The notes under the pieces: generated by a model
What the model saw: the letters and a program-made list of their open reading frames with translations, nothing else
Told to the model about the DNA's origin: nothing
Database searches by the model: none
Made by a program: the position numbers and the translations under genes
In this document: positions 50,181 through 59,734 of the stretch, piece by piece
Numbering within the stretch: position 1 is the first letter of the stretch
Layout of the letters: each line of letters starts with the position of its first letter
DNA from: Aurantiochytrium sp. KH105
Lineage: Eukaryota > Sar > Bigyra > Thraustochytrida > Thraustochytriidae
DNA: 64,000 nucleotides
Assembly: GCA_003116975.1 (NCBI GenBank)
Contig: BGKB01000020.1
Location: forward strand, 248,001-312,000
Reading direction: 5' to 3'

Positions 50181-51086
50181 CTAACATGGACAGGAGCCCG
50201 GGTTATCATCGTGCCAGCCACCAGAGTGTGTCTCGGCGGTGAGCTCGATCTCGTGTTCGTCTCGAGAATCCATTGCCTCGAGAATATCAGGGCGACTACA
50301 AATATGCCGCACAAGATAGTGGATTGATGCTGAGACATTCTCATTCGTCTTTGCCGAAGTAGGGAACCATTGTAAAAAGCCCTTCTTGGCGCAAAAGTCG
50401 TCGAGGGCTTCCTTATCAAAGAGCGATTGACCGCCAAGATCACACTTGTTGCCTAGCAAAATCGTCGGCACGGGCTTGCCATTGGGCAGCCTTGCGCGGT
50501 CATCGACTTCGTTCTTCCAAGTCTCGAGTGCGTCGAGCGTGTCGGGTCGTGAAGCGTCATATACAAGGATGGCGCCTAGCGCGTCCCGAAAGTACACGCG
50601 CTGGAGAGATCCGAAGCGGTCCTGACCCGCCACATCCCAGAGCTGCAGGCTCACGCGCACCGTAGTTGTTGGCACTGCGCCTCCGGATCCTGCAAAGCCA
50701 CTTCCGGACGCCGCCCGCGCCGCCAGCGCTGGCGAGACGGAGGACCCGCCGCCGTAGGTCGCGGTCGTCGTTGCGCCCACGCCGGCTTGACCTGCGCCGC
50801 CGAGACCGACGCCCGCGCCGCCGTCGAGGCCGGAAGCGAAGGACCCGGCGCTGGGCGTGGCCGGCAGCAGCCCGGGCCCTGGCTGCGCGCCGGCCTGGGC
50901 CAGCGCGGCGCCTGCAGCGGAGGTCTGCGCGACCTCCACGCTCAGCTGCTTGAGCGCGAAGTCGCAGCCCACGGTCGCGCGGTGCTGCGCGGAGAAGAGG
51001 TCGTGGCAGAACCTCTTGATCAGCGACGTCTTCCCCGTCGCCGGCTCGCCCACCACCACCACCTTCACCACGCGCTCGCGCTCCAT
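50181..51086 (-). CDS. Rab32/38-like small GTPase with large internal insertion
   Basis: A 301-aa protein from ATG at 51086 ([15 protein letters not shown]); the in-frame triplet at 51092 is GTG, so it is not used. P-loop GEPATGKTS (13-21), [10 protein letters not shown] switch I region (37-46), [20 protein letters not shown] (150-169), LLGNKCD and TSAK are present. FALK plus LQLWD(V/I)AGQ(D/E)RFG and the Glu-to-Lys-style [33 protein letters not shown] order fit the Rab32/38 family, which serves endosome-, mitochondria- and lysosome-related organelles. The C-terminus GSCPC carries a CxC geranylgeranylation motif. About 86 Gly/Ala/Ser/Thr-rich residues (54-139) lie between switch I and switch II, where relatives have under ten. 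No good splice donor flanks that stretch, so it is treated as coding. The gene is divergent from AK6. Confidence 0.9.
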   Translation of the reverse strand: MERERVVKVVVVGEPATGKTSLIKRFCHDLFSAQHRATVGCDFALKQLSVEVAQTSAAGAALAQAGAQPGPGLLPATPSAGSFASGLDGGAGVGLGGAGQAGVGATTTATYGGGSSVSPALAARAASGSGFAGSGGAVPTTTVRVSLQLWDVAGQDRFGSLQRVYFRDALGAILVYDASRPDTLDALETWKNEVDDRARLPNGKPVPTILLGNKCDLGGQSLFDKEALDDFCAKKGFLQWFPTSAKTNENVSASIHYLVRHICSRPDILEAMDSRDEHEIELTAETHSGGWHDDNPGSCPC

Positions 51087-51379
51087 CGCCACCGCCGCCG
51101 CCCCAAACCTGCTCTGCCGCGCCGCGATCTACTTACCCATCGATCCATCGCGCCCGAGCGATCTTCTGCTCTCCCCGGCGCGGCGGCCCTCCGCTGGTTC
51201 CAGCCTGTCCCGGCCGGCGCCCTCCGCGGGGTCCAGCCTGACCCCCTCGCGGGAGGCGAGCAGGGAGAGAGAGAGGCAGACGCAGAACCACGAACACGAC
51301 TCGCGCGACACGGCGCAGGACCTCGGCGCGCGCGGCGGCAGGCACGGGGCGCAGAGGCAGGCGGCGGGCGGGCGGGGCG
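51087..51379. promoter_or_regulatory. Compact divergent promoter, Rab32-like / AK6
   Basis: Only 293 bp separates the two start codons, so the promoters must overlap or be shared. GC-rich; no TATA box seen. Confidence 0.6.
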
Positions 51380-51955
51380 ATGAGCGCGGCGGAGGGCCGC
51401 GCGCTGCCGAATGTGCTCGTGACGGGGACGCCCGGGACCGGCAAGAGCGCGCACTGCGCGGCGGTGGCAGAGGCGCTCGCGGAGATGGAGCACGTGGACG
51501 TGAACGCGCTCGCGCGCAGCCAGGGCCTGTTTGCGGGCAAGGATGAGGAGCGGGACGTCGACGTCCTCGACGACGACAAGGTCTGCGATGCGTTAGAAGA
51601 GGTGCTCAAGCCCGGCGGGAAGCTTGTCGACACGCATTCCATGGTCGACTACTTTCCGGAGAGGTGGTTCGACCTTGTGGTGGTACTCCGCACAGACAAT
51701 ACGCTGCTCTTCGATCGCCTCACCAAGCGCGGCTACAGTCCATCCAAAGTTCAAGAAAACGTCCAGGCTGAGATCATGCAGGTCCTGGAAGAGGAGGCCA
51801 AAGACTCGTACGCGAAGGAGATTGTACAGGTCCTTAAGAGTGATAACGTCGAGGACCTTGAGTCAAATGTCGAGCGGATCGTCGCCTGGGCGAAGGCATG
51901 GATTAAGGATAATGGGGAGGATGGGAGTGCCGACGATGTTGCCGAGAGCTCATGA
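51380..51955 (+). CDS. AK6: Adenylate kinase 6 (Fap7/hCINAP)
   Basis: A 191-aa protein from ATG at 51380 (MSAAEGRALPNVLVTG). AK6/Fap7 is a nuclear broad-specificity NMP kinase/ATPase that acts in 40S assembly with Rps14 at the 18S 3'-end cleavage step. The P-loop GTPGTGKS is at about 16-23. The family-specific stretches LVDTHSMVDYFPERWFDLVV, LRTDNTLLFDRLTKRGYSPS and KVQENVQAEIMQVLEEEAKD are all present; these carry the NMP-binding and lid regions. The C-terminal 20 aa form an acidic tail beyond the usual 172 aa. It lies about 2 kb from the DDX10 helicase, another small-subunit biogenesis factor. Confidence 0.96.
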   Translation: MSAAEGRALPNVLVTGTPGTGKSAHCAAVAEALAEMEHVDVNALARSQGLFAGKDEERDVDVLDDDKVCDALEEVLKPGGKLVDTHSMVDYFPERWFDLVVVLRTDNTLLFDRLTKRGYSPSKVQENVQAEIMQVLEEEAKDSYAKEIVQVLKSDNVEDLESNVERIVAWAKAWIKDNGEDGSADDVAESS

Positions 51956-52224
51956 GCCAGGGCCAGCTTCTCGATCCAAGCGCGTTGACGAGCACGCAGA
52001 CCGTTGCCAGGACCCTTGACCTCAACGAAACACACTGCAACCTCTTGGTGATCTGATGCTCTTGTCGCTGCTGCTGAGGCTTCCCAACCGAGCTTGCCGA
52101 GGATTCTTCGACTTCGCCTTTTGCGACGAGAACCGCATTATTCTGTATTTGCTAAAGCATCAGATCGGGAAGTCCCGTCATTTTGGGCCTTGTAAGTCTC
52201 GCGACTTGAAATCGAAATTGATTT
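51956..52224. other. Convergent 3' flanks
   Basis: A 269-bp spacer between AK6 (plus) and the Ala/Pro-rich gene (minus). No further feature seen. Confidence 0.65.
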
Positions 52225-55200
52225 TTAATCATTTAGTATGAGTGATAGACCTAGAAGGAAGTCAGATCTCGTCAAGCGCATCGATTTGGTTTGCATTTGC
52301 AATCCATCTCCGGCTTGTCTGGCCTTCAGAAATGCCTTTTTCTTCATCGCCTCGCGAATTGACTCGTTGATGTCCTCAACAACCTTTGCCATTGATATAG
52401 AGGTTGGCACCGGCGTGAGCTTGACTTTGAAGGGCCCGAAGCGGACAAAAGTCTCGTCTGATATCTTCTTCCTTGGAGTGCTCTCCTTATCTACTTCCGC
52501 CGTCGCCGCCGCCGCCGCCGCCGCTGCTGCTGATGTAGGGCTATCGGGTTCCCTCGCGCTCTTTGGCTCGACAGATGAACTGGGTTCCCCTTCGCTGGGG
52601 CAAGACACAGCTTCAAGGTTCCATGACGGGAGAGTGGGCGAACCTGTCGAAGAAGACATCAGAGGTGAAAGACGACGACGAGGAGGAGGAGAAGAAGAAG
52701 AAGAAAAAGAAGGAGAAGAAGGAGAAGAAGAAGGAGGAGGAGAAGAAGAAGAGGATGGCTCCGGAGACGATTGAAGAGGAGAAAACTCCTTTTCTTCGCG
52801 AGCAGCACGTACTGCAAGTCGCGTATCGAGAGGCTGAGGCGAGAAGATTGTGGAGCTGCTCTTGCTACAATCTACTTGCAGGTATGGCGAGCCATCTGGC
52901 GCCCCAAAACGGGTGCCATCTCCAGTATGCTTTCTGTCGTTGGACAGAGCGAGAACAAACGGCGCTTCTGCAGGGCGAGAGCATTTTTGAGAAACGGCTG
53001 AAGGGCCTCTTGCTTCTGAGTCAGCCTTTGACGTTTCGGCTCCGCTATTGTTAAGGCTCGAAAGAAAAGCAAGTCTTGAAAGAAAAGCTCGACGCTTTGC
53101 CAGCCGGGCCTTCCTTCCCTTCGCAGGCCAGTTTCCCCACACTGCGGAGGAGCCAGGTGACTTCGCAGCTTCAGGAATATAACGAGATGCCAGACATGAA
53201 GAAGGATGATGAGAAGCGCCCCCCTTCAGCTTCGCTTCTTCCTTGCTGCTTGCTTCGAAGCCACAGATCACATAAGTTGTCTCTTGGACTCCATTCTTGA
53301 AATCTCTCAAGGAACGTCGGCGAGCAACATCTGCCCATGTGGCCCCATCACGGTGATCTTCTCTGCAGTGCTTTTCTTGACTTCCCTTGGGAACAATATC
53401 TTCTTCTGTCTTCGCAGCAGCAGAAACAGCGGAGGCTGAAGCAGAGACAGCATGTGTTTCTACTTTTGCCTGAGATAGAGAAGGAGGAGCATAAGAAGGC
53501 GCAGCAGCAGCAGGAGCAGGAGCAGGATCCGCAGCGGGAGCAGCCGCAGCAGGATCCGCAGCGGGAGCAGCCGCAGCAGGAGCAGCAGCAGGAGCAGCCG
53601 CAGCAGGAGCAGCAGCAGGAGCAGCAGCAGGAGCAGCAGCAGGAGCAGCAGCAGGAGCAGCAGCAGGAGCAGCAGCAGGAGCAGCAGCAGGAGCAGCAGC
53701 AGGAGCAGCAGCAGGAGCAGCAGCAGGAGCAGCAGCAGGAGCAGCAGCAGGAGCAGCAGCAGGAGCAGCAGCAGGAGCAGCAGCAGAAGCAGCCACAGTA
53801 GGAGCAGTAGCAGGAGCAGCAGCAGCAGGAGCAGCAGCAGCAGGAACAGCAGCAGGAGCAGGAGCAGGGGCAGGGGCAGCAGCAGGAGCAGAAGCAGTAA
53901 CGGTACGAGAAGCAGGAGAGGAGGAACTGGAGTCGTACCGAGGCTCGTTCTTCACGCAAGATGAAGACCGAGTTTTAGTCTCTGCGATCGTTTCTTCGGC
54001 CTCCTTCGTCTTGCTGTTGCTTGGCTCCGAAAGGAGCTCCTTGAGCCGCGCTCGACGGGCTTTCCTTGCAATGGTGCGCAGGTGACGCTTTGACGTTGTT
54101 GAAGCTACCTTGCTGGGAGCCTCCACAGTTTGAGAAAGAGTCAAGCAGGGAGAGGTGAAGGAAGGTGTACTGTGGCGCACCTTGGAGAATCCTGTCTTTG
54201 GCGCCGGAGGACTTGTCATGCCCGCGGTGGTCGGCGCTTGCTTGTTTACTTGCTGCATGCCCACAACTTGAGCCCAGCTGAGAGAGGCTTGTCCTGAATT
54301 AGCAGCAGGAGCAGGAGCAGCAGCAGGAACAGGAGCAGGAGCAGCCGCAGCAGGATCCGCAGCGGGAGCAGCCACAGCAGGAGCAGTAGCAGCAGCAGGA
54401 GCAGCAGGAGCAGCAGCAGGAACAGCAGCAGGAACAGCAGCAGGAACAGCAGCAGGATCCGCAGCAGGATCCGCAGCGGGAGCAGCAGCAGCAGCAGCAG
54501 CAGAAGCAGTGGCAGGAGCAGAAGCAGTAACAGTACGAGAAGAAGGAGACGAGGAACTGGAGTCGTATCGAGGCTCGTTCTTCACGCAAGAAGAAGACCG
54601 AGTTTCGGTCTCTGCGATCGCTTCTTCAGCCTCCTTCGTCTTGCTGTTGCTTGGCACCGAAAGGAGCTCCTTGAGCCGCGCTCGACGGGCTTTCCTTGCA
54701 ACAGTACGCCGGTGACGCTTTGACGTTGTTGAAGCTACCTTGATGGGAGCCTCCACAGTTTGAGAAAGAGCCAAGCAGGAAGAGGTGAAGGAAGGTGTAC
54801 TGTGGCGAACCTTGGAGGATCCTGTCTTTGGCGCCGGAGGACTTGTCATGCCCACGATTGCTGACGCTTGCTTGTTTACTTGCTGCAAGCCCACAACTTG
54901 AGCCCAGCTGAGAGAAGCTTGTCCTGAATTAGCAGCAGCAGCAGGAGCAGCAGCAGGAGCAGCCGCAGGAGCAGCCGCAGCAGGATCCGCAGCGGGAACA
55001 GCCACAGCAGGAGCAGTAGCAGCAGCAGCAGTAGCAGCAGCAGGAGCAGCAGGAGCAGCAGCAGGAGCAGCANAACCTTGGAGGATCCTGTCTTTGGCGC
55101 CGGAGGACTTGTCATGCCCACGATTGCTGACGCTTGCTTGTTTACTTGCTGCAAGCCCACAACTTGAGCCCAGCTGAGAGAAGCTTGTCCTGAATTAGCA

Positions 55201-56624
55201 GCAGCAGCAGGAGCAGCAGCAGGAGCAGCCGCAGGAGCAGCCGCAGCAGGATCCGCAGCGGGAACAGCCACAGCAGGAGCAGTAGCAGCAGCAGCAGTAG
55301 CAGCAGCAGGAGCAGCAGGAGCAGCAGCAGGAGCAGCAGCAGGAACAGCAGCAGCAGGAGCAGGATCCGCAGCACGAGCAGCCACAGTAGGAGCAGTAGC
55401 AGCACGAGCAGCAGGAGCAGCAGCAGGAGCAGGAGCAGGAGCAGAAGCAGTAACGGTACGAGAAAAAGGAGAGGAGGAACTGGACTCGTACCGAGGCTCG
55501 TTCTTCACGCAAGATGAAGACCGAGTTTTAGTCTCTGCGGTCGTTTCTTCGGCCTCCTTCGTCTTGCTGTTGCTTGGCTCCGAAAGGAGCTCCTTGAGCC
55601 GCGCTCGACGGGCTTTCCTTGCAATGGTGCGCAGGTGACGCTTTGACGTTGTTGAAGCTACCTTGCTGGGAGCCTCCACAGTTTGAGAAAGAGTCAAGCA
55701 GGGAGAGGTGAAGGAAGGTGTACTGTGGCGCACCTTGGAGAATCCTGTCTTTGGCGCCGGAGGACTTGTCATGCCCGCGGTGGTCGGCGCTTGCTTGTTT
55801 ACTTGCTGCATGCCCACAACTTGAGCCCAGCTGAGAGAGGCTTGTCCTGAATTAGCAGCAGGAGCAGGAGCAGCAGCAGGAACAGGAGCAGGAGCAGCCG
55901 CAGCAGGATCCGCAGCGCGAGCAGCCACAGCAGGAGCAGTAGCAGCAGCAGGAACAGCAGGAACAGCAGCAGGAGCAGCAGCAGGAACAGTAGCAGGATC
56001 CGCAGCAGGATCCGCAGCGGGAGCAGCCACAGCAGGAGCGGCAGCAGAAGCAGCAGCAGCAGCAGCAGCAGGAGCAGCAGATGCAGCAGCAGGAGCAGCA
56101 GCAGGAACAGCAGCAGGAACAGCAGCAGGATCCGCAGCAGCATCCGCAGCGGGAGCAGCCACAGCAGGAGCAGAAGCAGGGGCAGGATCAGAAGCAGTGA
56201 CGGTACGAGAAGCAGGAGAGGAGGAACTGGAGTCGTACCGAGGCTCGTTCTTCACGCAAGATGAAGACCGAGTTTTAGTCTTTGCGATCGCTTCTTCGGC
56301 CTCCTTCGTCTTGCTGTTCCTTGGCTCCGAAAGGAGCTCCTTGAGCCGCGCTCGACGGGCTTTCCTTGCAACAGTACGCCGGTGACGCTTTGACGTTGTT
56401 GAAGCTACCTTGCTGGGAACCTCCACAGTTTGAGAAGGAGTCAAGCCGGGAGAGGTGAAGGAAGGTGTACTGTGGCGCACCTTGGAGAATCCTGTCTTTG
56501 GCGCCAGAGGACTTGTCATGCAGACGTCTGCTGACGCTTGCTTGTTCACTTGCTGCAAGCGCACAACTTGAGCCCAGCTGAGAGAGGCTTGTCCTGAATT
56601 AGCAGCAGTAGTAGGATCAGCAGC

Positions 56625-56656
<32 letters not shown>

Positions 56657-57737
56657 GATCCGCAGCGCGAGCAGCCACAGCAGGAGCAGCAGCAGGAACA
56701 GCAGCAGGAACAGCAGCAGGATCCGCAGCAGGATCCGCAGCGGGAGCAGCCACAGCAGGAGCAGCAGCAGAAGCAGCAGCAGGAGCAGGAGCGGCAGAAG
56801 CAGGGGCAGGAGCAGAAGCAGGAGCAGGGGCAGGATCAGAAGCAGTAACGGTACGAGAAGAAGGAGAGGAAAAACTGGAGTCATACCGAGGCTCATTCTT
56901 CACGCAAGATGAAGACCGAGTTTTTGTCTCTGCGATCGCTTCTTCAGCCCCCTTCGTCTTGCTGTTGCTTGGCACCGAAAGGAGCTCCTTGAGCCGCGCT
57001 CGACGGGCTTTCCTTGCAATGGTGCGCAGGTGATGCTTTGACGTTGTTGAAGCGACCCTGCTGGGAGTCTCCACAGTTTGAGGAAGAGTCAGGCAGGGAG
57101 AGGTGAAGGAAGGTGTACTGTGGCGCACCTTGTAGAATCCTGTCTTTGGCGCCGGAGGACTTGTCATGCCCGCGGTGGTCGGCGCTTGCTTGTTTACTTG
57201 CTGCACGGGCACAACTTTAGCCGAAGAGAGAGAAGATTGTCCTGAATTAGCAGCAGGAAGCGGGGGAGCAGGTGCAGGAGCAGGAACAGCAGCAGGAGCC
57301 GCAGCGGGATCCGCAACGGAAGCCGCCGCTGCAGCAGCAGGAGCACCAGAACTAGCACCAGCAGCAAGAGCACCGGCGGGAGCACCAGTAACCTCAGCAC
57401 CAGAACCAGCACCAGCACCAGCAGGAGGAGCAGTCGCAGGTGCAGTCGCAGCAGCAGACGACCCATCGGCAATCGCGGCTTTGGTATCTTGCTTTACTTC
57501 TGTAGAAGTATCTCGCGGAGGATGTGTCTCATTTACTTCGACGGACGCTGCTTGCTTTGAGCTGATCGTGGTGCTCTGCATTTCAACATCACGCTTGTTC
57601 GTTTGGCTCTTCTTGCTCTTGTTTAGAAAGATGCGCACATGGTTGGAAATGCGCAGGAAGAGAGATAGGCCATGATCAGCCATCTTCTTCAACCAGCGTA
57701 TCGCGTTGCCCACAAGGGGGACGCGGGGCGCACACAT
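52225..57737 (-). CDS. Ala/Pro-rich protein with five tandem modules of about 136 aa (interrupted by assembly gap)
   Basis: Two long minus frames (from 58046 to 54876 and from 55005 to 52225) share one repetitive architecture and meet at the N at 55073. The 265 bp on each side are identical; deleting one copy plus the N (266 nt) puts both frames in register, giving one protein of about 1,750 aa from ATG 57737 (MCAPRVPLVGNAIRW) or ATG 57683 (MADHGLSLF). Five near-identical modules carry SGQASLSWAQVVG, KVRHSTPSFTSPCLTLSQTV, KRHLRTIARKARRARLKELL and RSSSCVKNEPRYDSSSSSP, joined by Ala/Pro spacers. The C-terminal region has an ATWADVARRRSLRDF segment, long Ser/Pro runs and a conserved-looking end (FVRFGPFKVKLTP...KKAFLKARQAGDGLQ). 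There is no signal peptide. Basic patches suggest nuclear or nucleic-acid contact, but the function is unknown. Confidence 0.7.
53607..53792. repeat. 12-bp minisatellite coding Ala-Ala-Pro-Ala
   Basis: About 15 nearly perfect copies of a GCAGCAGGAGCA-type unit, the longest pure spacer of the Ala/Pro-rich gene. In other frames it reads as Gln/Glu or Cys/Ser repeats, which are shadows. Confidence 0.92.
53893..54300 (-). repeat. Tandem coding module 5 (C-terminal-most)
   Basis: Module of about 408 bp from SGQASLSWAQ to SRTVTASA. It is almost identical at DNA level to module 3 (55445-55855). Confidence 0.85.
54526..54930 (-). repeat. Tandem coding module 4
   Basis: Module of about 405 bp with IVGMTSPPAPKTGSSKV and EAPIKVAS variants. 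Its 5' part recurs at 55074-55196 across the N, as part of the 265-bp identical overlap. Confidence 0.85.
54808..55338. repeat. Perfect 265-bp direct repeat flanking a single N (probable assembly join)
   Basis: Bases 54808-55072 and 55074-55338 are identical by eye, with only the N at 55073 between them. The pattern is that of two contig ends placed side by side instead of being overlapped. Confidence 0.85.
55445..55855 (-). repeat. Tandem coding module 3
   Basis: Module of about 410 bp. Differs from module 5 at only a few positions, and its flanking Ala/Pro spacer is also closely alike, which points to recent duplication or gene conversion. Confidence 0.85.
56191..56600 (-). repeat. Tandem coding module 2
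   Basis: Module of about 410 bp with ADVCMTSPLAPKTGFSKV and EVPSKVAS variants. Confidence 0.85.
56839..57248 (-). repeat. Tandem coding module 1 (N-terminal-most, most diverged)
   Basis: Module of about 410 bp reading SGQSSLSSAKVVPVQQVNKQ. The conserved WAQ is replaced by SAK, so this is the most diverged copy. Confidence 0.85.
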
Positions 57738-57992
57738 GCTGGTGGAGTGCAGGGGACTTCGATGCCAAGCACGCTTGCCTTGTACCTGAATGGTGTAGCT
57801 TTTGCCTTGCTTTGTCTTGTTACCGACGCTTCGTGTCTTTAGCTTGAAAGACCTGGAATGCTTTTCGCGGGGGGGGGGGGGAGGGGGGAGGGGGTTCTCA
57901 GCGTTTGCGTTTTGCCTGGCTGCCGCGGGCTTGTCGCTGCAGAGCTTGAGCGCATATGTGTAACGCAATCTGTACTTCTCAGAGTGCCTGCT

Positions 57993-58025
<33 letters not shown>

Positions 58026-58645
58026 ATCCCTCTCCAACAGCCCCAATTACCAGTGTATCGACGCCACCTAGGCTAACGGTCGTTCCACCATGGCCACTGC
58101 CTTTAAAGAATGCATCCTCCTGACACCCTCTTCCCGCTTCCCTCTTCCCTATTTCCTCTTCCTCTGTCTCTTCCTCTGTCTCTTCCTCCTCCTCTCCTCC
58201 ACTGATACCCATTGCTCTTGCACGGCTCGCTTCCTCCACATCGGCTCTTCCAGCCCGCCACGCGCCTCGATGCGGGGTCCCTGATCGGCCGTTGCCTGCC
58301 AGCCACCGTGACCCTCGGGCTGTCCTTAAGATGCTCTCGGCAGCAACGCGCAGCCAGCCACTAGTGACCGAGCAGAGAAAAGGCCACCGGCCAACACGGC
58401 GTCAAGCGCGGCCAGAGACTCCTCATGGCGGCGCCGCGGGGGGGCAGCGGCCGTGCGCGCGACGGCGTCGGGGGCGGCGTCGTGAGCGGCGTCGTGAGCG
58501 GCGCGGGCAGCGCGGGCGGCGCGGACGGCGACCGTCCTGTCCGAATGAGGCGGCGAGCATCTCGGCTCTCTGTTCCGCCTCGACTCTCCCGCAGTGTGCT
58601 GGCGCATGGATGGGCAAAACTTTCTTTCGGGATCAGCCACTCACA

Positions 58646-59107
58646 CCTCTGGAGACCGAGGAAAGAGGTCCCGCCCCACCCGCAGTGCTCCTCGGTGAGC
58701 TTAGCGGGCGAGGAAACTAGCCGCCGACCACTGGTGGCCAGTACGAGCCATTCAAGCTGGCGACGTTGGCTCCGATTTCGGCCAGGGCTTGAACGCCAAG
58801 TAAGACTGAGACTCGGCCAATACTGATGAAAGTGCGTTCGCAGAGGAAGCTCAACTGCTACTCTGCTTCTTTCAAGCAACAGGCGAGCACGATTTGCGAG
58901 CCAGCCGCTTGATCGGCCAGGAATGGACATCCAAGGCTGGTGAGCTCTGCGGGTGCTTTGCGAGTACGCTGTCCCGATAGAGCACTCTTTGCACCCGCTC
59001 CATTGCCTCTTCGCCACCGCGCTTGCCTCCAGGCAATCCCAGGGGGGCAATAATTTCTCGCGACTTCCTGGCAGGCGGGGGATTGTTCCTCACGCCCCCA
59101 CTGTGGG
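58646..59107. repeat. Diverged segmental duplication, copy A
   Basis: Aligns by eye along its whole length with 62902-63366. Shared landmarks include CCTCTGGAGACCG, GGTCCCGCCCCA, AGCTCAACT, GCGAGCCAG, CTCCAGGA/CTCCAGGC and CACTGTGGG, in the same order and at nearly the same spacing (462 versus 465 bp). The minus-strand reading GRSSGWLANRARLLLE matches GRPSTWLAERVRILLE in copy B, but copy A needs one frame change to follow B over its length. Confidence 0.7.
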
Positions 59108-59352
59108 TATTGTAAGCCTATCACCGGTTGAACGAGATGAATCGACTCTCCGTACGTCAGTGCAGTCGCGAAAAGCTCAAACGTGCTCGGCGAGCCTGGA
59201 GATCGGCTGCGCGACTCAAAGTATTGTTTAACATCCTGCGAGTTAATCATAGCTCGGATTGAAAGCTGGTGCTCTCTCTTGTGCTTTGTCGTTTCCTCGT
59301 TTTTATTATAATTTCTTTTCAGGCAAATGAAAGAAAAAACGGAAGGAGTTCA

Positions 59353-59475
59353 TCACTCGAAAATGCCCCGCAGCGAGAGTTCAAGAAGAGCCCAAGCTTC
59401 GCCTCCATTCTTGGCCTTGCACGCCACGTAGAGCCCTTTGAGCACTCCCTCAAGCGGGGAAAACGCATATAGCAT
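59353..59475 (-). CDS. Small open frame, 40 codons, unrecognised
   Basis: ATG at 59475 to TGA reading MLYAFSPLEGVLKGLYVACK and continuing AKNGGEAWALLELSLRGIFE. The text looks protein-like, with amphipathic helices, but there is no homology I recognise. It may be a gene remnant or chance. Confidence 0.2.
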   Translation of the reverse strand: MLYAFSPLEGVLKGLYVACKAKNGGEAWALLELSLRGIFE

Positions 59476-59680
59476 GCTCTTGTCTCCTCCTTTTCAAGCA
59501 GGCTCCAGCACGCCGCGCGGATTACAGGTTACGAACCGAGCAATTACAAGCTATCATTGCCCCTCCGCGACAAGGCTGTTCTTGAAGTTGCACGCGAAGT
59601 TCAAAGGGTTGCATAGTGAGACTCAGGTCTCGAGCCCTGCATGACGTGCATCGAGAGCAGAAAGCAACTTACAACCTGCT

Positions 59681-59734
59681 GCTCTCAGCTTGCAAAGGCC
59701 CTCATTTGCTCTCAGCTTGCAAAGGCCCCCATTT
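59681..59734. repeat. 27-bp tandem duplication
   Basis: GCTCTCAGCTTGCAAAGGCC followed by CTCATTT occurs twice in direct succession with one mismatch. Confidence 0.9.

Noticed and set aside
51087-51092. Start of the Rab gene two codons earlier
   Set aside because: The triplet at 51092 is GTG; ATG at 51086 immediately precedes the G-domain.
53348-53959. Cys/Ser-repeat minus frame and Gln/Glu-repeat plus frame
   Set aside because: Alternative-register readings of the 12-bp minisatellite inside the Ala/Pro-rich gene.
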